A DNA stretch of 64,000 bases from Pseudoduganella lurida (lineage in GTDB: Bacteria > Pseudomonadota > Gammaproteobacteria > Burkholderiales > Burkholderiaceae_D). Below the pieces are notes generated by a model, which did not search any database, was not told the origin of the DNA, and saw only the letters and a program-made list of their open reading frames with translations. Below are positions 43,351-51,804 of the stretch, piece by piece (the first letter of the stretch is position 1; each line of letters opens with the position of its first letter). The translations under genes and the position numbers were made by a program. The stretch covers positions 186,001-250,000 of the forward strand of contig NZ_VLLB01000007.1 of the NCBI RefSeq assembly GCF_007830455.1. The letters run 5' to 3'.

Positions 43351-44366
43351 GCCCCCTCCGCGCCGAACGCCTGGCCGACCACCGCCTCGACATGGAAGCG
43401 GGGCCGCTTCTTGGTCGACTCGTACACCTTGGCCAGGTACTCGCCGATCACGCCCAGGCTGAGCAGCTGGATGCCGCCCAGCAGGTACATGGGGATGACG
43501 ACCGAAGCCCAGCCCGGCATGGCGTGGTCCGTGAACAGGCGGATGCCCAGTGCCCAGGCGGACATCAGCAGGCTGGCCAACGACACCAGCGCCCCGACGC
43601 CGGTGATCAGCCGCAGCGGATAGGCGGTGAACGACGTGATGCCCTGCCAGGCCAGCGCCAGCATCTTGCGCAGCGGGTATTTCGACGTGCCAGCAAAGCG
43701 CGCGGCCCGGGCGAATTCCACGACCGCCGTGCGGTAGCCCAGCTGCGGCACGAGGCCGCGCAAGAACAGGTGGGTTTCCTCGTAGGCGCGCAGGCTCTCG
43801 ATGGCGCGGCGGCTCATCAGGCGAAAGTCCGCGTGGTTGAACAGCACCTGCACGCCGAGGCAGGCCAGCAGGCGGTAGTAGCCCTCCGCCGTCACGCGCT
43901 TCAGGAAGCCATCGGCATCGCGGCGGCTGCGCACGGCGTAGACGATCTCGTTGCCGTCGCGCCAGGCGGCCAGCATCTTCGGGATGGCCTCGACATCGTC
44001 CTGCAGGTCCGCATCCAGGCTCACCAGCACGTCGCCCGGCGCCGTCATCAGGCCGCATAGCAGCGCGTTCTGGTGGCCCCGGTTGCGGCTCAGCTTGATG
44101 CCGCAGACGGCGGGGAGGGTGGCCGCGTAGTCGGCGACCAGGCGCCAGGTGGCGTCGCTGCTGCCGTCGTCCACGTAATAGATGGCGCTGCCCGGCGCCG
44201 CCACGCCCTCCGCTTCCAGTCGCGCCAGCAGCGCCACCAGCCGGCGCGTGGTTTCCGGCAGCACCTCCTGCTCGTTAAAACAGGGCAGCACGAGGCTGAC
44301 GACGGGAGTGCTCCTCAGCGGCGCCGGCTGCTGAAAGTCCAGGCGCCATGGATGCAGTAGTTCCAT
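43347..44366 (-). CDS. gtrB: GtrB-type polyprenyl-phosphate glycosyltransferase
   Basis: 339-residue GT2 enzyme that transfers a sugar from a nucleotide donor to undecaprenyl phosphate. Signatures are VSLVLPCFNEQEVLPETTRR, IYYVDDGSSDATWRL, LVSLDADLQDDVEAI (DXD-type) and SRNRGHQNALLCGL. Two C-terminal helices (LITGVGALVSLASLLMSAWA; VIPMYLLGGIQLLSLGVIGE) anchor it, as in GtrB/DPMS-like proteins. The start at 44366 overlaps gtrA by about 50 bp; a later start is possible. It acts before the downstream GT-C-like protein. Confidence 0.92.
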   Translation of the reverse strand: MELLHPWRLDFQQPAPLRSTPVVSLVLPCFNEQEVLPETTRRLVALLARLEAEGVAAPGSAIYYVDDGSSDATWRLVADYAATLPAVCGIKLSRNRGHQNALLCGLMTAPGDVLVSLDADLQDDVEAIPKMLAAWRDGNEIVYAVRSRRDADGFLKRVTAEGYYRLLACLGVQVLFNHADFRLMSRRAIESLRAYEETHLFLRGLVPQLGYRTAVVEFARAARFAGTSKYPLRKMLALAWQGITSFTAYPLRLITGVGALVSLASLLMSAWALGIRLFTDHAMPGWASVVIPMYLLGGIQLLSLGVIGEYLAKVYESTKKRPRFHVEAVVGQAFGAEGA

Positions 44367-44737
44367 GCGATGACTCCCGTGGTGGTCAGCAGCTGGGCGG
44401 GCACGGTGGCCAGGCCGGCCCCCGTCAGCCGGTCCAGCAGCAGGTGGTTCAGCGCCAGGCCGGTGGCGGCAACGAGGGCGAAGCGGGGCGCGGTGATGCG
44501 GCGTTCCAGCCGACTGTGGAAGGTGAGCTGCTCGTTGAGGAGGTAGTTCAGCAGGGCGCTGAGGAGGAAACCCATGCCGGACGCGGGCACGGCCGGCAGG
44601 CCGGCCCGCATCAGCAGCGCCATCACGAGGTAATGCGCGGCCGTTGCGGCACCGCCGACGCACAGGAAGACCAGCAGGCTGCGCGGCGAAAAATTGCCGG
44701 AGGCAGGGAGGCTGGCAGGAATGGAGGGATCGGGCAT
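44315..44737 (-). CDS. gtrA: GtrA-family flippase-like membrane protein
   Basis: 140-residue membrane protein with four helices, including LLVFLCVGGAATAAHYLVMA and GMGFLLSALLNYLLNEQLTF, the typical GtrA pattern. It ends with TTTGVIAWNYCIHGAWTFSS, the family signature near the C-terminus. GtrA proteins are thought to flip undecaprenyl-phosphate sugars across the inner membrane. The start at 44737 (MPDPSIP) or six codons upstream cannot be separated. It heads the four-gene glycosylation unit. Confidence 0.9.
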   Translation of the reverse strand: MPDPSIPASLPASGNFSPRSLLVFLCVGGAATAAHYLVMALLMRAGLPAVPASGMGFLLSALLNYLLNEQLTFHSRLERRITAPRFALVAATGLALNHLLLDRLTGAGLATVPAQLLTTTGVIAWNYCIHGAWTFSSRRR

Positions 44738-44849
44738 GGAAAGCGGACATGACAAGCGGACTTGTCAATGCTATCCATGGTCAACGGGGGCCGACCTCGA
44801 TTCGGTCAAAGGCCCGCATCAAAACGTGCTGCAGTTTCCCGCTGTCAGA

Positions 44850-44913
44850 CATCGGGGACAGCCACCTTTTTTTCTGCAACTTGTTGCCCGGAAATAGGTG
44901 GCTGTCCCCGATG
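44850..44913. repeat. REP-like inverted repeat with GGGGACAGCCACCT arms
   Basis: Perfect 18-bp arms (44850-44867 and 44896-44913) surround a 28-base T-rich loop. The arms share GGGGACAG with the palindromes at 3355 and 63790 but then continue CCACCT instead of ACCCC, so this is a second subtype. It lies between gpsA (convergent side) and gtrA in a 185-bp gap with no gene. The transcript from either strand would form a strong hairpin. Confidence 0.85.
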
Positions 44914-44922
44914 TTACCGGCG

Positions 44923-45972
44923 CTACTTGGCGGCAGGGTTGAGGGTTTCGTCGCGCGGATCGCGGGCCAGCATCCGGCCGACGAGCTCCTGAGGCGACAC
45001 GCCATCGAACAGCACGGCGGCCACACCGTTCGTGATCGGCATCTCCACGCCCAGCCGCGCGGCCAGTTCGCGCACGGCCTTCGCGCAGGGCACGCCTTCC
45101 GCCACGTGACCGAGCTCGCTGACGATCGTCGCCAGCGCCTTGCCCTGCGCCAGGCCGAGACCGACGCGCCGGTTGCGCGACAGGTCACCCGTGCAGGTGA
45201 GGATCAGGTCGCCCATGCCCGTCAGGCCCATGAAGGTCTCGATATTGCCGCCGAGCGTCGTGCCCAGGCGGGTGACTTCGGCCAGGCCGCGCGTGACGAG
45301 TGCCGCGCGGGCGTTCAGACCCAGGCCCAGGCCGTCGGCGATGCCGGTGGCGATCGCCATCACGTTCTTGACCGCGCCGCCGACTTCCACGCCGATCAGG
45401 TCGTCGCTGGCGTACACGCGCATCGTGCCGCCATGGACGGTGGCCACCACGCAGTCGCGCAGCGCGGCCGATTGCGATGCGATGGTCAGGGCACAGGGCA
45501 GGCCGCGTGCCACTTCCTGCGCGAACGAGGGACCGGACAGCGCGCCGCTGGCGATGCCGTCGCCCAGCACTTCGGCAAAGATCTGGTGCGGCAGCAGGCC
45601 CGTTTCGTACTCGAAGCCCTTGCACAGCCAGACCACGTTCGGAATCGGCCGGCCCTTCAGGCTTTCCAGCAGGGGGCGCAGGCCGGCGACGGGGCAGGCG
45701 GCGATCAGCAGGCCGTCGTCGCCCTCGGCATCGCGCAGCGTGTGCGCAACGGCGGCATCGAAATCGGCCGTGACCTGCAGCGCGGGCGGGAACGGATAGC
45801 CGGGCAGGTAGTGGGTGTTGTCGCGCGCGGCGTCGAGGTCGCGCATGGTGGCGGCATTGCGGCCCCACAGGAGTACGTCATGGCGGGCGGCCACGGCGAT
45901 CGCCACGGCGGTGCCCCACGCGCCGGCGCCCAGGACGGTGATGCGGCGACGGTTCGGTGTGTTCTCTTGCAT
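44923..45972 (-). CDS. gpsA: NAD(P)-dependent glycerol-3-phosphate dehydrogenase
   Basis: 349-residue cytoplasmic enzyme making sn-glycerol-3-phosphate for phospholipid synthesis. The dinucleotide-binding motif is ITVLGAGAWGTAVAIAVAAR. The substrate/catalytic region has VEVGGAVKNVMAIATGIADG with the conserved lysine, plus LSGPSFAQEVARGLP and MGLTGMGDLILTCTGDLSRN. The length is normal (about 330-350). Its order with secB, grxC and the rhodanese gene is typical for betaproteobacteria. Confidence 0.97.
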   Translation of the reverse strand: MQENTPNRRRITVLGAGAWGTAVAIAVAARHDVLLWGRNAATMRDLDAARDNTHYLPGYPFPPALQVTADFDAAVAHTLRDAEGDDGLLIAACPVAGLRPLLESLKGRPIPNVVWLCKGFEYETGLLPHQIFAEVLGDGIASGALSGPSFAQEVARGLPCALTIASQSAALRDCVVATVHGGTMRVYASDDLIGVEVGGAVKNVMAIATGIADGLGLGLNARAALVTRGLAEVTRLGTTLGGNIETFMGLTGMGDLILTCTGDLSRNRRVGLGLAQGKALATIVSELGHVAEGVPCAKAVRELAARLGVEMPITNGVAAVLFDGVSPQELVGRMLARDPRDETLNPAAK

Positions 45973-45991
45973 TGCCTGCTTTCTAATTGGC

Positions 45992-46100
45992 CAGCTCGTT
46001 TGTTCAGCTCAGTTGTTCAGCTCGATGACCCCAGCTCGGTCACCCCAGCTCGGTGACCCCAGCTCGGTGACCCCAGCTCGGTGCTCCAGCTCAGTTACCC
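45992..46100. repeat. Eight 13-14 bp tandem repeats between gpsA and the SH3-protein gene
   Basis: Units follow CAGCTCGGTGACCC: two 13-bp CAGCTCRKTTGTT-like units, then CAGCTCGATGACCC, CAGCTCGGTCACCC, two identical CAGCTCGGTGACCC, a 13-bp CAGCTCGGTGCTC and CAGCTCAGTTACCC. The last unit overlaps the final codons and TGA stop of the SH3 protein, so the array may have grown by slippage from the gene end. Units have no spacers and are too short for CRISPR. Copy number is a candidate strain marker. Confidence 0.85.
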
Positions 46101-46531
46101 CAGATATCCGTACCGCGCACATAGCCGGCCAGCCCGTCCCGATGGCGTACCTTGATCCAGCCGTTGGCGCCCGGCTCGCCCAGTTCCAGCAGCACGCCCC
46201 GGTCGGCGATGAACACGACCGTGGAGGTTTCGTCCTCGCTGGCGCGGATCTTCAGGTTCGGCGTGCGCACGATGACGTTGCGGCGCGCGGACAGGCCGCG
46301 CGACGGCGTCCAGGCCAGGTCGCCTGTTACATCGCGCACCTTGACCCAGTCGCCATAGGTGAGCACGACTTCCAGCGGCGCGCCGCGCGGGACGATGAAC
46401 AGCTTGTTGCCCTTGGTGGAAGGGGCATCGTACAGCAGGGCCGGTGCGGTGCCGACCGTCTTGAATTCGGCTGCCTGGCCGGCCGCGCTTGCCAGCAGGA
46501 GGACCCCCATTATCAAGCGCGTAATAATCAT
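46091..46531 (-). CDS. Exported bacterial SH3-domain protein
   Basis: 146-residue secreted or periplasmic protein. It has a short signal peptide (LIMGVLLLASAAGQAAEF) and two SH3b-like repeats: LLYDAPSTKGNKLFIVPRGA with YGDWVKVRDVTGDLAWTPSR, then LKIRASEDETSTVVFIADRG with GWIKVRHRDGLAGYVRGTDI. Such proteins usually bind peptidoglycan or peptides. It lies between secB and gpsA on the same strand. The function in the gpsA-secB cluster is unknown. Its 3' end runs into the tandem repeat array. Confidence 0.85.
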   Translation of the reverse strand: MIITRLIMGVLLLASAAGQAAEFKTVGTAPALLYDAPSTKGNKLFIVPRGAPLEVVLTYGDWVKVRDVTGDLAWTPSRGLSARRNVIVRTPNLKIRASEDETSTVVFIADRGVLLELGEPGANGWIKVRHRDGLAGYVRGTDIWGN

Positions 46532-46638
46532 TGCCAAAAACTTTCGTCCAAAATGATCAAAGGCCACAATGGGCCTTTGAATGGTGGCGGCTGGGCCGCC
46601 CCGGAACCGCGGTGTCGCCACCGCGGCGGTGAACCGGA

Positions 46639-47115
46639 TTACTGCACCGTGTTCGTGCCTTCGGCCGTTGCGGCCTGCTGCTCGGCGATCGCCTGCAGAC
46701 GCTGCTGGTAGAACACTTCGAAGTTGATCTCGGCCAGGTGCACTGGCGGGAAGCCGGCACGGGTGATCACGTCCGCGATGTTGGCGCGCAGGTAAGGGTA
46801 GACGATGTTCGGGCAACCGATGCCCAGCAGCGGGTCCAGCTGGTCGGCCGGGATGTTGCGCGCTTCGAAGATGCCTGCCTGCTTGCCTTCGACGAGGAAG
46901 GCAACCTTGTCTTTCACCTTGGCGGTCACGGTGATCGTCACGGTCGACTCGAAGATGCCGTCCTGCAGCGGGGTCGCGCCCACGTCCAGGGCGACTTCGA
47001 TCGTCGGGGCATCCTGCTCGAGGAAGATCGACGGCGAGTTCGGCTGTTCCAGCGACAAATCTTTCAGGTAGACGCGTTGGATTTGAAATACGGGTTGCAG
47101 ATTTTCGTCAGACAT
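46639..47115 (-). CDS. secB: Protein-export chaperone SecB
   Basis: 158-residue cytosolic export chaperone that keeps precursors unfolded and hands them to SecA. Family features are QRVYLKDLSLEQPNSPSIFL, FLVEGKQAGIFEARNIPADQ, LLGIGCPNIVYPYLRANIAD and RAGFPPVHLAEINFEVFYQQ. The acidic DUF-free tail AEGTNTVQ is short, as usual. It sits between grxC and the SH3-protein gene in the same orientation. Confidence 0.97.
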   Translation of the reverse strand: MSDENLQPVFQIQRVYLKDLSLEQPNSPSIFLEQDAPTIEVALDVGATPLQDGIFESTVTITVTAKVKDKVAFLVEGKQAGIFEARNIPADQLDPLLGIGCPNIVYPYLRANIADVITRAGFPPVHLAEINFEVFYQQRLQAIAEQQAATAEGTNTVQ

Positions 47116-47246
47116 GGAACGCTTTCATTGGATTGGACACATGATTATCGTCGTCCGGCCGGGCAGGCCCGGGCCAAACGCGTGGGCAATTGTAGCAAAA
47201 CTAATATGGCGATCAGCCTTTTTTTGCGCCCGGGGGACGGTCCCGA

Positions 47247-47507
47247 TCAGCCGTTCAGCAGCGGATCCAGGGCGCCTTTCTGGTCCAGCGCATACAGGTC
47301 GTCGAAGCCGCCCACATGGGTGTCGCCCACGTAGATCTGCGGCACCGTGCGGCGGCCGGTTTTCTGCATCATCAGCTGGCGCTGCGACGGATCGAGGTCG
47401 ACGCGGATCTTGTCGATGTTCTTGATGCCCTTGCTCTCCAGCAGGCGCTCGGCGCGGATGCAGTAAGGGCAAATGGCGGTGGTGTACATGGTGACTTGTG
47501 CGGTCAT
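47247..47507 (-). CDS. grxC: Glutaredoxin 3
   Basis: 86-residue glutaredoxin with the active site CPYC in MYTTAICPYCIRAERLLESK. The glutathione-binding TVP and GG motifs are visible in RRTVPQIYVGDTHVGGFDDL. It reduces disulfides using glutathione. It is located between the rhodanese gene (15 bp upstream) and secB, a conserved neighbourhood. Confidence 0.96.
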   Translation of the reverse strand: MTAQVTMYTTAICPYCIRAERLLESKGIKNIDKIRVDLDPSQRQLMMQKTGRRTVPQIYVGDTHVGGFDDLYALDQKGALDPLLNG

Positions 47508-47522
47508 GGCGCTATCCTCCTG

Positions 47523-47924
47523 TTATTTGGTGATGGGCAAACCCTGGGTTTTCCACGCCTCGATGCCGCCTTCCAGCACGACCACGTCGGCAAACCCTGC
47601 CGCTTCCAGTTTCTTTGCGGCACCGAAGGCCCGCGCCCCTTTTTGGCAGACGACGATGGCCGTCCTGTTCTTGAATTTGTCCAGCTCGCCCTTGCGATTG
47701 TCCAGTTCGCTTGCCGGGATGTTTTTCGCATCCGGCAGGTGTCCCTCGGCAAACGCGGCAGCGTCGCGTACATCCACAATGGTGGCTTTACCGCGATTTA
47801 TCAACAGCGTGACAGCCTGCGGGCTGGCTTTTTTGCCGCGCTGGGCCAGCGCCGGGAACAGCAGTGCGCCACCGGACAGGGCGGCAATAGCGATCAGGAA
47901 AATATGGTCGAGGATGAATTTCAC
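47523..47924 (-). CDS. Membrane-anchored rhodanese-like protein
   Basis: 133-residue single-domain rhodanese. An N-terminal helix (FILDHIFLIAIAALSGGALL) anchors it. The domain has TIVDVRDAAAFAEGHLPDAK and an active-site cysteine in IVVCQKGARAFGAAKKL. It probably transfers sulfur or handles thiols in the envelope. It is the first gene of the rhodanese-grxC-secB unit and is divergent from gpmA, with 114 bp between them. Confidence 0.92.
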   Translation of the reverse strand: MKFILDHIFLIAIAALSGGALLFPALAQRGKKASPQAVTLLINRGKATIVDVRDAAAFAEGHLPDAKNIPASELDNRKGELDKFKNRTAIVVCQKGARAFGAAKKLEAAGFADVVVLEGGIEAWKTQGLPITK

Positions 47925-48038
47925 TTAGCTTCCATTGGTTGAAGTCAACCTGACCATTATAAAATAGAAGGCGATAACGGCTGCGGCAACATTTTCCGGC
48001 CACCGGTTCTCTATTTCTCACTTCAAGAAGATTGCCCT

Positions 48039-48785
48039 ATGTACAAAATTGTTTTCATGCGTCATGGCGAGTCCACGTGGAATCTCGAAAACCGGTTCAC
48101 CGGCTGGACCGATGTCGATCTGACGGAGAAGGGCGTCAAGGAAGCGAAAGCGGCCGGCACGATCCTGAAGCAGGAAGGCTTCGAGTTCGACGTGGCCTAC
48201 ACGTCGGTCCTGAAGCGCGCGATCCGCACGCTGTGGCTGGCGCTGGACGAAATGGACCTGATGTACCTGCCGATCAAGCACGACTGGCGCCTGAACGAGC
48301 GTCACTACGGTTCGCTGCAGGGCCTGGACAAGGGCGAAACGGCCGCCAAGTTCGGCGACCAGCAGGTGCTCGTGTGGCGCCGCAGCTATGACATTCCGCC
48401 GCCGGCGCTGGAAGAGGGTGACGACCGCACCTCGTTCAACGATCCCCGCTACGCCGGCCTGCCGAAGGTGCAGATCCCGCTGACGGAATGCCTGAAGGAT
48501 ACCGTGGCGCGCGTGATGCCGGCGTGGGACGAGGAAATCGCCCCCGCCATCAAGGCCGGCAAGAAGATCCTGATCTCGGCCCACGGCAACAGCCTGCGCG
48601 CGCTGATCAAGATGCTGGACGGCATCAGCGACGAGGAAATCGTCGGCCTGAACATCCCGAACGGCCAGCCGCTCGTCTACGAGCTGGACGAGAACCTGAA
48701 ACCGATCCGCCACTACTACCTGGGCGACCCGGCCGCGATCGCCGCCGCGCAGGCGGCCGTCGCCAACCAGGGCAAGGCCAAGTAA
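48039..48785 (+). CDS. gpmA: 2,3-bisphosphoglycerate-dependent phosphoglycerate mutase
   Basis: 248-residue glycolytic enzyme interconverting 3- and 2-phosphoglycerate. The phosphohistidine motif is FMRHGESTWNLENRFTGW. Other signatures are LNERHYGSLQGLDKGETAAK and ILISAHGNSLRALIKMLDGI. The length equals E. coli GpmA. AGAAGATT-type leader bases precede the ATG. It is followed after six bases by the envC-like gene, a conserved pairing in this lineage. Confidence 0.97.
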   Translation: MYKIVFMRHGESTWNLENRFTGWTDVDLTEKGVKEAKAAGTILKQEGFEFDVAYTSVLKRAIRTLWLALDEMDLMYLPIKHDWRLNERHYGSLQGLDKGETAAKFGDQQVLVWRRSYDIPPPALEEGDDRTSFNDPRYAGLPKVQIPLTECLKDTVARVMPAWDEEIAPAIKAGKKILISAHGNSLRALIKMLDGISDEEIVGLNIPNGQPLVYELDENLKPIRHYYLGDPAAIAAAQAAVANQGKAK

Positions 48786-48791
48786 TCCTCG

Positions 48792-50303
48792 ATGACAGTT
48801 CCAGGTCGTACACGGCGCGCCAGCGCCTGGTTTGCCGCGCTGGGCGTGGCCGTGGCAGTGGCGTGCGGGGGCGGCAATGCCGTCTCCGCCGCCGCTGCCG
48901 CACCCGCCAAGCAGCAGACCAACCGCAGCAAGCAGAAGGCCGTGGCCGAGGCGGAACGCGTGGCCCTGCAGCAGAAGCTCAATGCCCTCAAGCGCGACAT
49001 CGGCCAGACCGAAAGCGCGCGCGAGGATGCGGCCGACACGCTGGCCGACTCGGAAGCGGCCATCTCCAACGCCAACCGGCAGCTGCGCGAACTGGCCGGC
49101 GAAACGGCGCAGACCAACGCGAAGATCGCCGAACTGTCCACGCAGCGTGAAACGCTGACGGCCCGCATCGCCAGCCAGAAGGGACAGCTGGCCAAACTGC
49201 TGCGCGAGCAGTACGTGGCCGGCAACGAAGACCGCATCAAGCTGCTGCTCTCCGGCGACAATCCGAACCGCATCAACCGCGACCTGCAGCTGATGTCCTA
49301 TGTGTCGCAAGCCCAGGCCGCGCTGATCGAATCGCTGCGCACCAACCTGGCGGCCGTCGAGACCAACCAGGCCGAGGCGCAGAACGCGCGCGACGAGCTT
49401 GTCGAGATCGCGGAAGAAGAAAACCAGCAGAAGGCCGTGCTGGAACAGCAGAAAGCAAAGCACGCCGCGCTGGTGGCGAACCTGTCGAAGAAGCTGGACA
49501 CGCAGCGCAAGGAAGTGGGCCGCGTGGAACAGGACGAGCAGCGCATGGGCGCCCTGGTCGACCGGCTGAACAAGCTGATCGAGGAACAGGCGCGCGCCGC
49601 CGCGGCGGAACAGAAACGCAAGGAACAGCTGGCCGCCGCGCGGGCCGCGAAGCTGAAGGCGGAAGCGGAAGCCCGCGCGCTGGCGCTGGCCAAGGCCAAG
49701 GCGGAAGCGAAGGCGGAGCGTGAACGCATCGCCCGCGAAAACCGCAACAAGCCGAAGGCCGAGCAGAAGCCGCTGCCGAAGGTGCCGCAGGAAGTGCGGC
49801 CGGCACCGGCGCCCCAGATCGCCCAGCGCGAACCGGCCAGGCCGGAACCGAAGGATGAAGGCGCCGCCAAGCCGGCGGATGTGGCGCTGGCACCGGCGGC
49901 GCCGTCCGGCGCGTTCGCCGCATTGAAGGGGCAGATGCGCGCGCCGCTCAGCGGGCGGCTGGCCGCGAAATTCGGCAGCAAGCGGGGCGATGGCCCGGGC
50001 TGGAAAGGCGTCGTCATCCTGGCGCCGGAAGGCAGCGAAGTGCATGCCGTGGCCGGCGGCCGGGTCGTGTTCGCCGACTGGCTGCGCGGCTTCGGCAACC
50101 TGATCATCGTCGACCATGGCGGCCAGTACATGAGCATTTATGGCTACAACCAGTCGCTGCTCAGGCGCGTGGGCGAGGTGGTGAAAGCCGGCGACGTGAT
50201 CGCCGCGGCCGGCAACAGCGGTGGCAACGAGGAATCGGGTCTATACTTCGAGCTGCGTCATCAGGGCCGGGCATTCGATCCGGCCGGGTGGGTGCGGTTC
50301 TGA
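48792..50303 (+). CDS. EnvC-like murein hydrolase activator (M23 fold)
   Basis: 503-residue exported protein with a signal peptide (AWFAALGVAVAVACGGGNAV). Two long coiled coils follow (about 40-330; AERVALQQKLNALKRDIGQT, AAAEQKRKEQLAAARAAKLK). The C-terminal LytM/M23 domain (LAPEGSEVHAVAGGRVVFAD; LRGFGNLIIVDHGGQYMSIY; ESGLYFELRHQG) lacks the first zinc-ligand histidine, and the HxH pattern is reduced to LYFELRH. It is therefore probably not a peptidase but an activator of amidases at the division site, like E. coli EnvC. It lies between gpmA and ctpA. Confidence 0.92.
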   Translation: MTVPGRTRRASAWFAALGVAVAVACGGGNAVSAAAAAPAKQQTNRSKQKAVAEAERVALQQKLNALKRDIGQTESAREDAADTLADSEAAISNANRQLRELAGETAQTNAKIAELSTQRETLTARIASQKGQLAKLLREQYVAGNEDRIKLLLSGDNPNRINRDLQLMSYVSQAQAALIESLRTNLAAVETNQAEAQNARDELVEIAEEENQQKAVLEQQKAKHAALVANLSKKLDTQRKEVGRVEQDEQRMGALVDRLNKLIEEQARAAAAEQKRKEQLAAARAAKLKAEAEARALALAKAKAEAKAERERIARENRNKPKAEQKPLPKVPQEVRPAPAPQIAQREPARPEPKDEGAAKPADVALAPAAPSGAFAALKGQMRAPLSGRLAAKFGSKRGDGPGWKGVVILAPEGSEVHAVAGGRVVFADWLRGFGNLIIVDHGGQYMSIYGYNQSLLRRVGEVVKAGDVIAAAGNSGGNEESGLYFELRHQGRAFDPAGWVRF

Positions 50304-50315
50304 TGCGGAAGAATT

Positions 50316-51800
50316 ATGCGTATTAAGCTCAAGAGTATCGGCCTGATCGGCCTCGGCATGGTCGCCGGCGTGGCCGTCTCGACCAATTTTTCCGCCCTGG
50401 CGCAGCGTGCCGAGGCACCGCTGCCGCTGGAGGAACTGCGCCAGCTGTCGGACGTGTTCGCGCTGATCAAGTCCGACTACGTGGAAGGCGTGGACGACCG
50501 CAAGCTGCTGCAGGATGCGATCGGCGGCATGGTCGCCTCGCTCGACCCGCATTCCGTCTATCTCGATAAGAAAGCCTTCCGCGAGATGCGCGAGTCCGTG
50601 CAGGGCAAGTTCGTGGGCGTCGGCATCGAGGTGGCGATGGAGGACGGCTACGTGAAAGTGGTCTCGCCGATCGAGGACACGCCCGCCTACAAGGCCGGCA
50701 TCAAGGCCGGCGACCTGATCACCCGCATCGACAACGTGCCGCTGAAAGGCATGTCGCTCGACGAGTCGATCAAGAAGATGCGCGGGGAACCGAAGACGAA
50801 GGTGGTGCTCACGCTGTCCCGCAAGGGCGACGACAAGCCGCTGATCGTGCCCGTGATGCGCGAGGAGATCCGCGTGCAGAGCGTGAAGGCCAAGCTGGTG
50901 GAGCCGGGCTATGTGTGGCTGCGCATCGCGCAGTTCCAGGAGCCCACCGTCGACGAGATGGCGAAAAAGCTCACCGGCCTGTATGCGCAGAACCCGGACA
51001 TCAAGGGCATCGTGCTGGACCTGCGCAACGATCCGGGCGGCGTGGTGCCGGGCGCGATCGGCGTCTCGGCCGCCTTCCTGCCGAAGGATTCCGTGATCGT
51101 CTCCACCAACGGCCAGCTGGCCGATTCGAAGCAGACCTTCTACGCGCGGCCGGAATATTATGCCGGCCGCAATCCGGGCGACCCGCTGGCCAAGCTGCCG
51201 GCGGCGCTGAAGACGGTGCCGCTGGTGGTGCTGGTGAATGCCGGTTCCGCATCGGCCTCCGAGATCGTGGCCGGCGCGCTGCAGGACTACAAGCGCGCCA
51301 CCGTGATGGGCAGCCAGACGTTCGGCAAGGGCTCGGTGCAGACGCTGCGCCAGCTGACCGCCGACACGGCCGTCAAGCTGACGACGGCGCGCTACTACAC
51401 GCCGAAGGGCCGGGCGATCCAGGCCAAGGGCATCGAGCCGGACGTGCGCGTGGACGAAACGGCCGAAGGCGATGGCCTGAACAGCCTGCGCCTGCGCGAA
51501 GCGGACCTGCAGAAGCACCTGTCCGGCGACGAGGCCGACACGCGCCCCGTGAAGCACGACGAGCTGGAAGAGGAAAAGCGCATCCTGGCGCTGGCGAAAA
51601 AGCAGAAGCCCGTCGAATTCGGCAGCAAGGACGACTTCCAGCTGGCCCAGGCGCTGAACCACTTCAAGGGCCTGCCGGTGAAGCTGGCGAAGGCCGATAC
51701 CGAAACGGAGAAAGCCGCCGAGAAGATCCTCGTGAAGCCGGAAACCCAGTCGGATGTCGGCATCAAGCCGGAAGACCGCAAGGCGCCGGCATCGAAATAA
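50316..51800 (+). CDS. ctpA: C-terminal processing peptidase CtpA (S41)
   Basis: 494-residue periplasmic serine protease with an N-terminal signal/anchor (IGLIGLGMVAGVAVSTNFSA) and a PDZ domain (VVSPIEDTPAYKAGIKAGDL). The S41 core has the catalytic Ser in VNAGSASASEIVAGAL and Lys in SQTFGKGSVQTLRQL. The charged C-terminal region is lysine/glutamate rich. It trims or degrades periplasmic proteins. It lies between envC and the ThiF-like gene, and the stop is followed by that gene's start within five bases. Confidence 0.95.
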   Translation: MRIKLKSIGLIGLGMVAGVAVSTNFSALAQRAEAPLPLEELRQLSDVFALIKSDYVEGVDDRKLLQDAIGGMVASLDPHSVYLDKKAFREMRESVQGKFVGVGIEVAMEDGYVKVVSPIEDTPAYKAGIKAGDLITRIDNVPLKGMSLDESIKKMRGEPKTKVVLTLSRKGDDKPLIVPVMREEIRVQSVKAKLVEPGYVWLRIAQFQEPTVDEMAKKLTGLYAQNPDIKGIVLDLRNDPGGVVPGAIGVSAAFLPKDSVIVSTNGQLADSKQTFYARPEYYAGRNPGDPLAKLPAALKTVPLVVLVNAGSASASEIVAGALQDYKRATVMGSQTFGKGSVQTLRQLTADTAVKLTTARYYTPKGRAIQAKGIEPDVRVDETAEGDGLNSLRLREADLQKHLSGDEADTRPVKHDELEEEKRILALAKKQKPVEFGSKDDFQLAQALNHFKGLPVKLAKADTETEKAAEKILVKPETQSDVGIKPEDRKAPASK

Positions 51801-51804
51801 ATGG

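Noticed and set aside
45992..46100. Tandem repeats considered as a CRISPR array
   Set aside because: Units of 13-14 bp are contiguous with no spacers, and no cas gene is in the window.
48792..50303. EnvC-like protein as an active M23 endopeptidase
   Set aside because: The first zinc-ligand histidine and the full HxH motif are missing, so it is called an activator instead.
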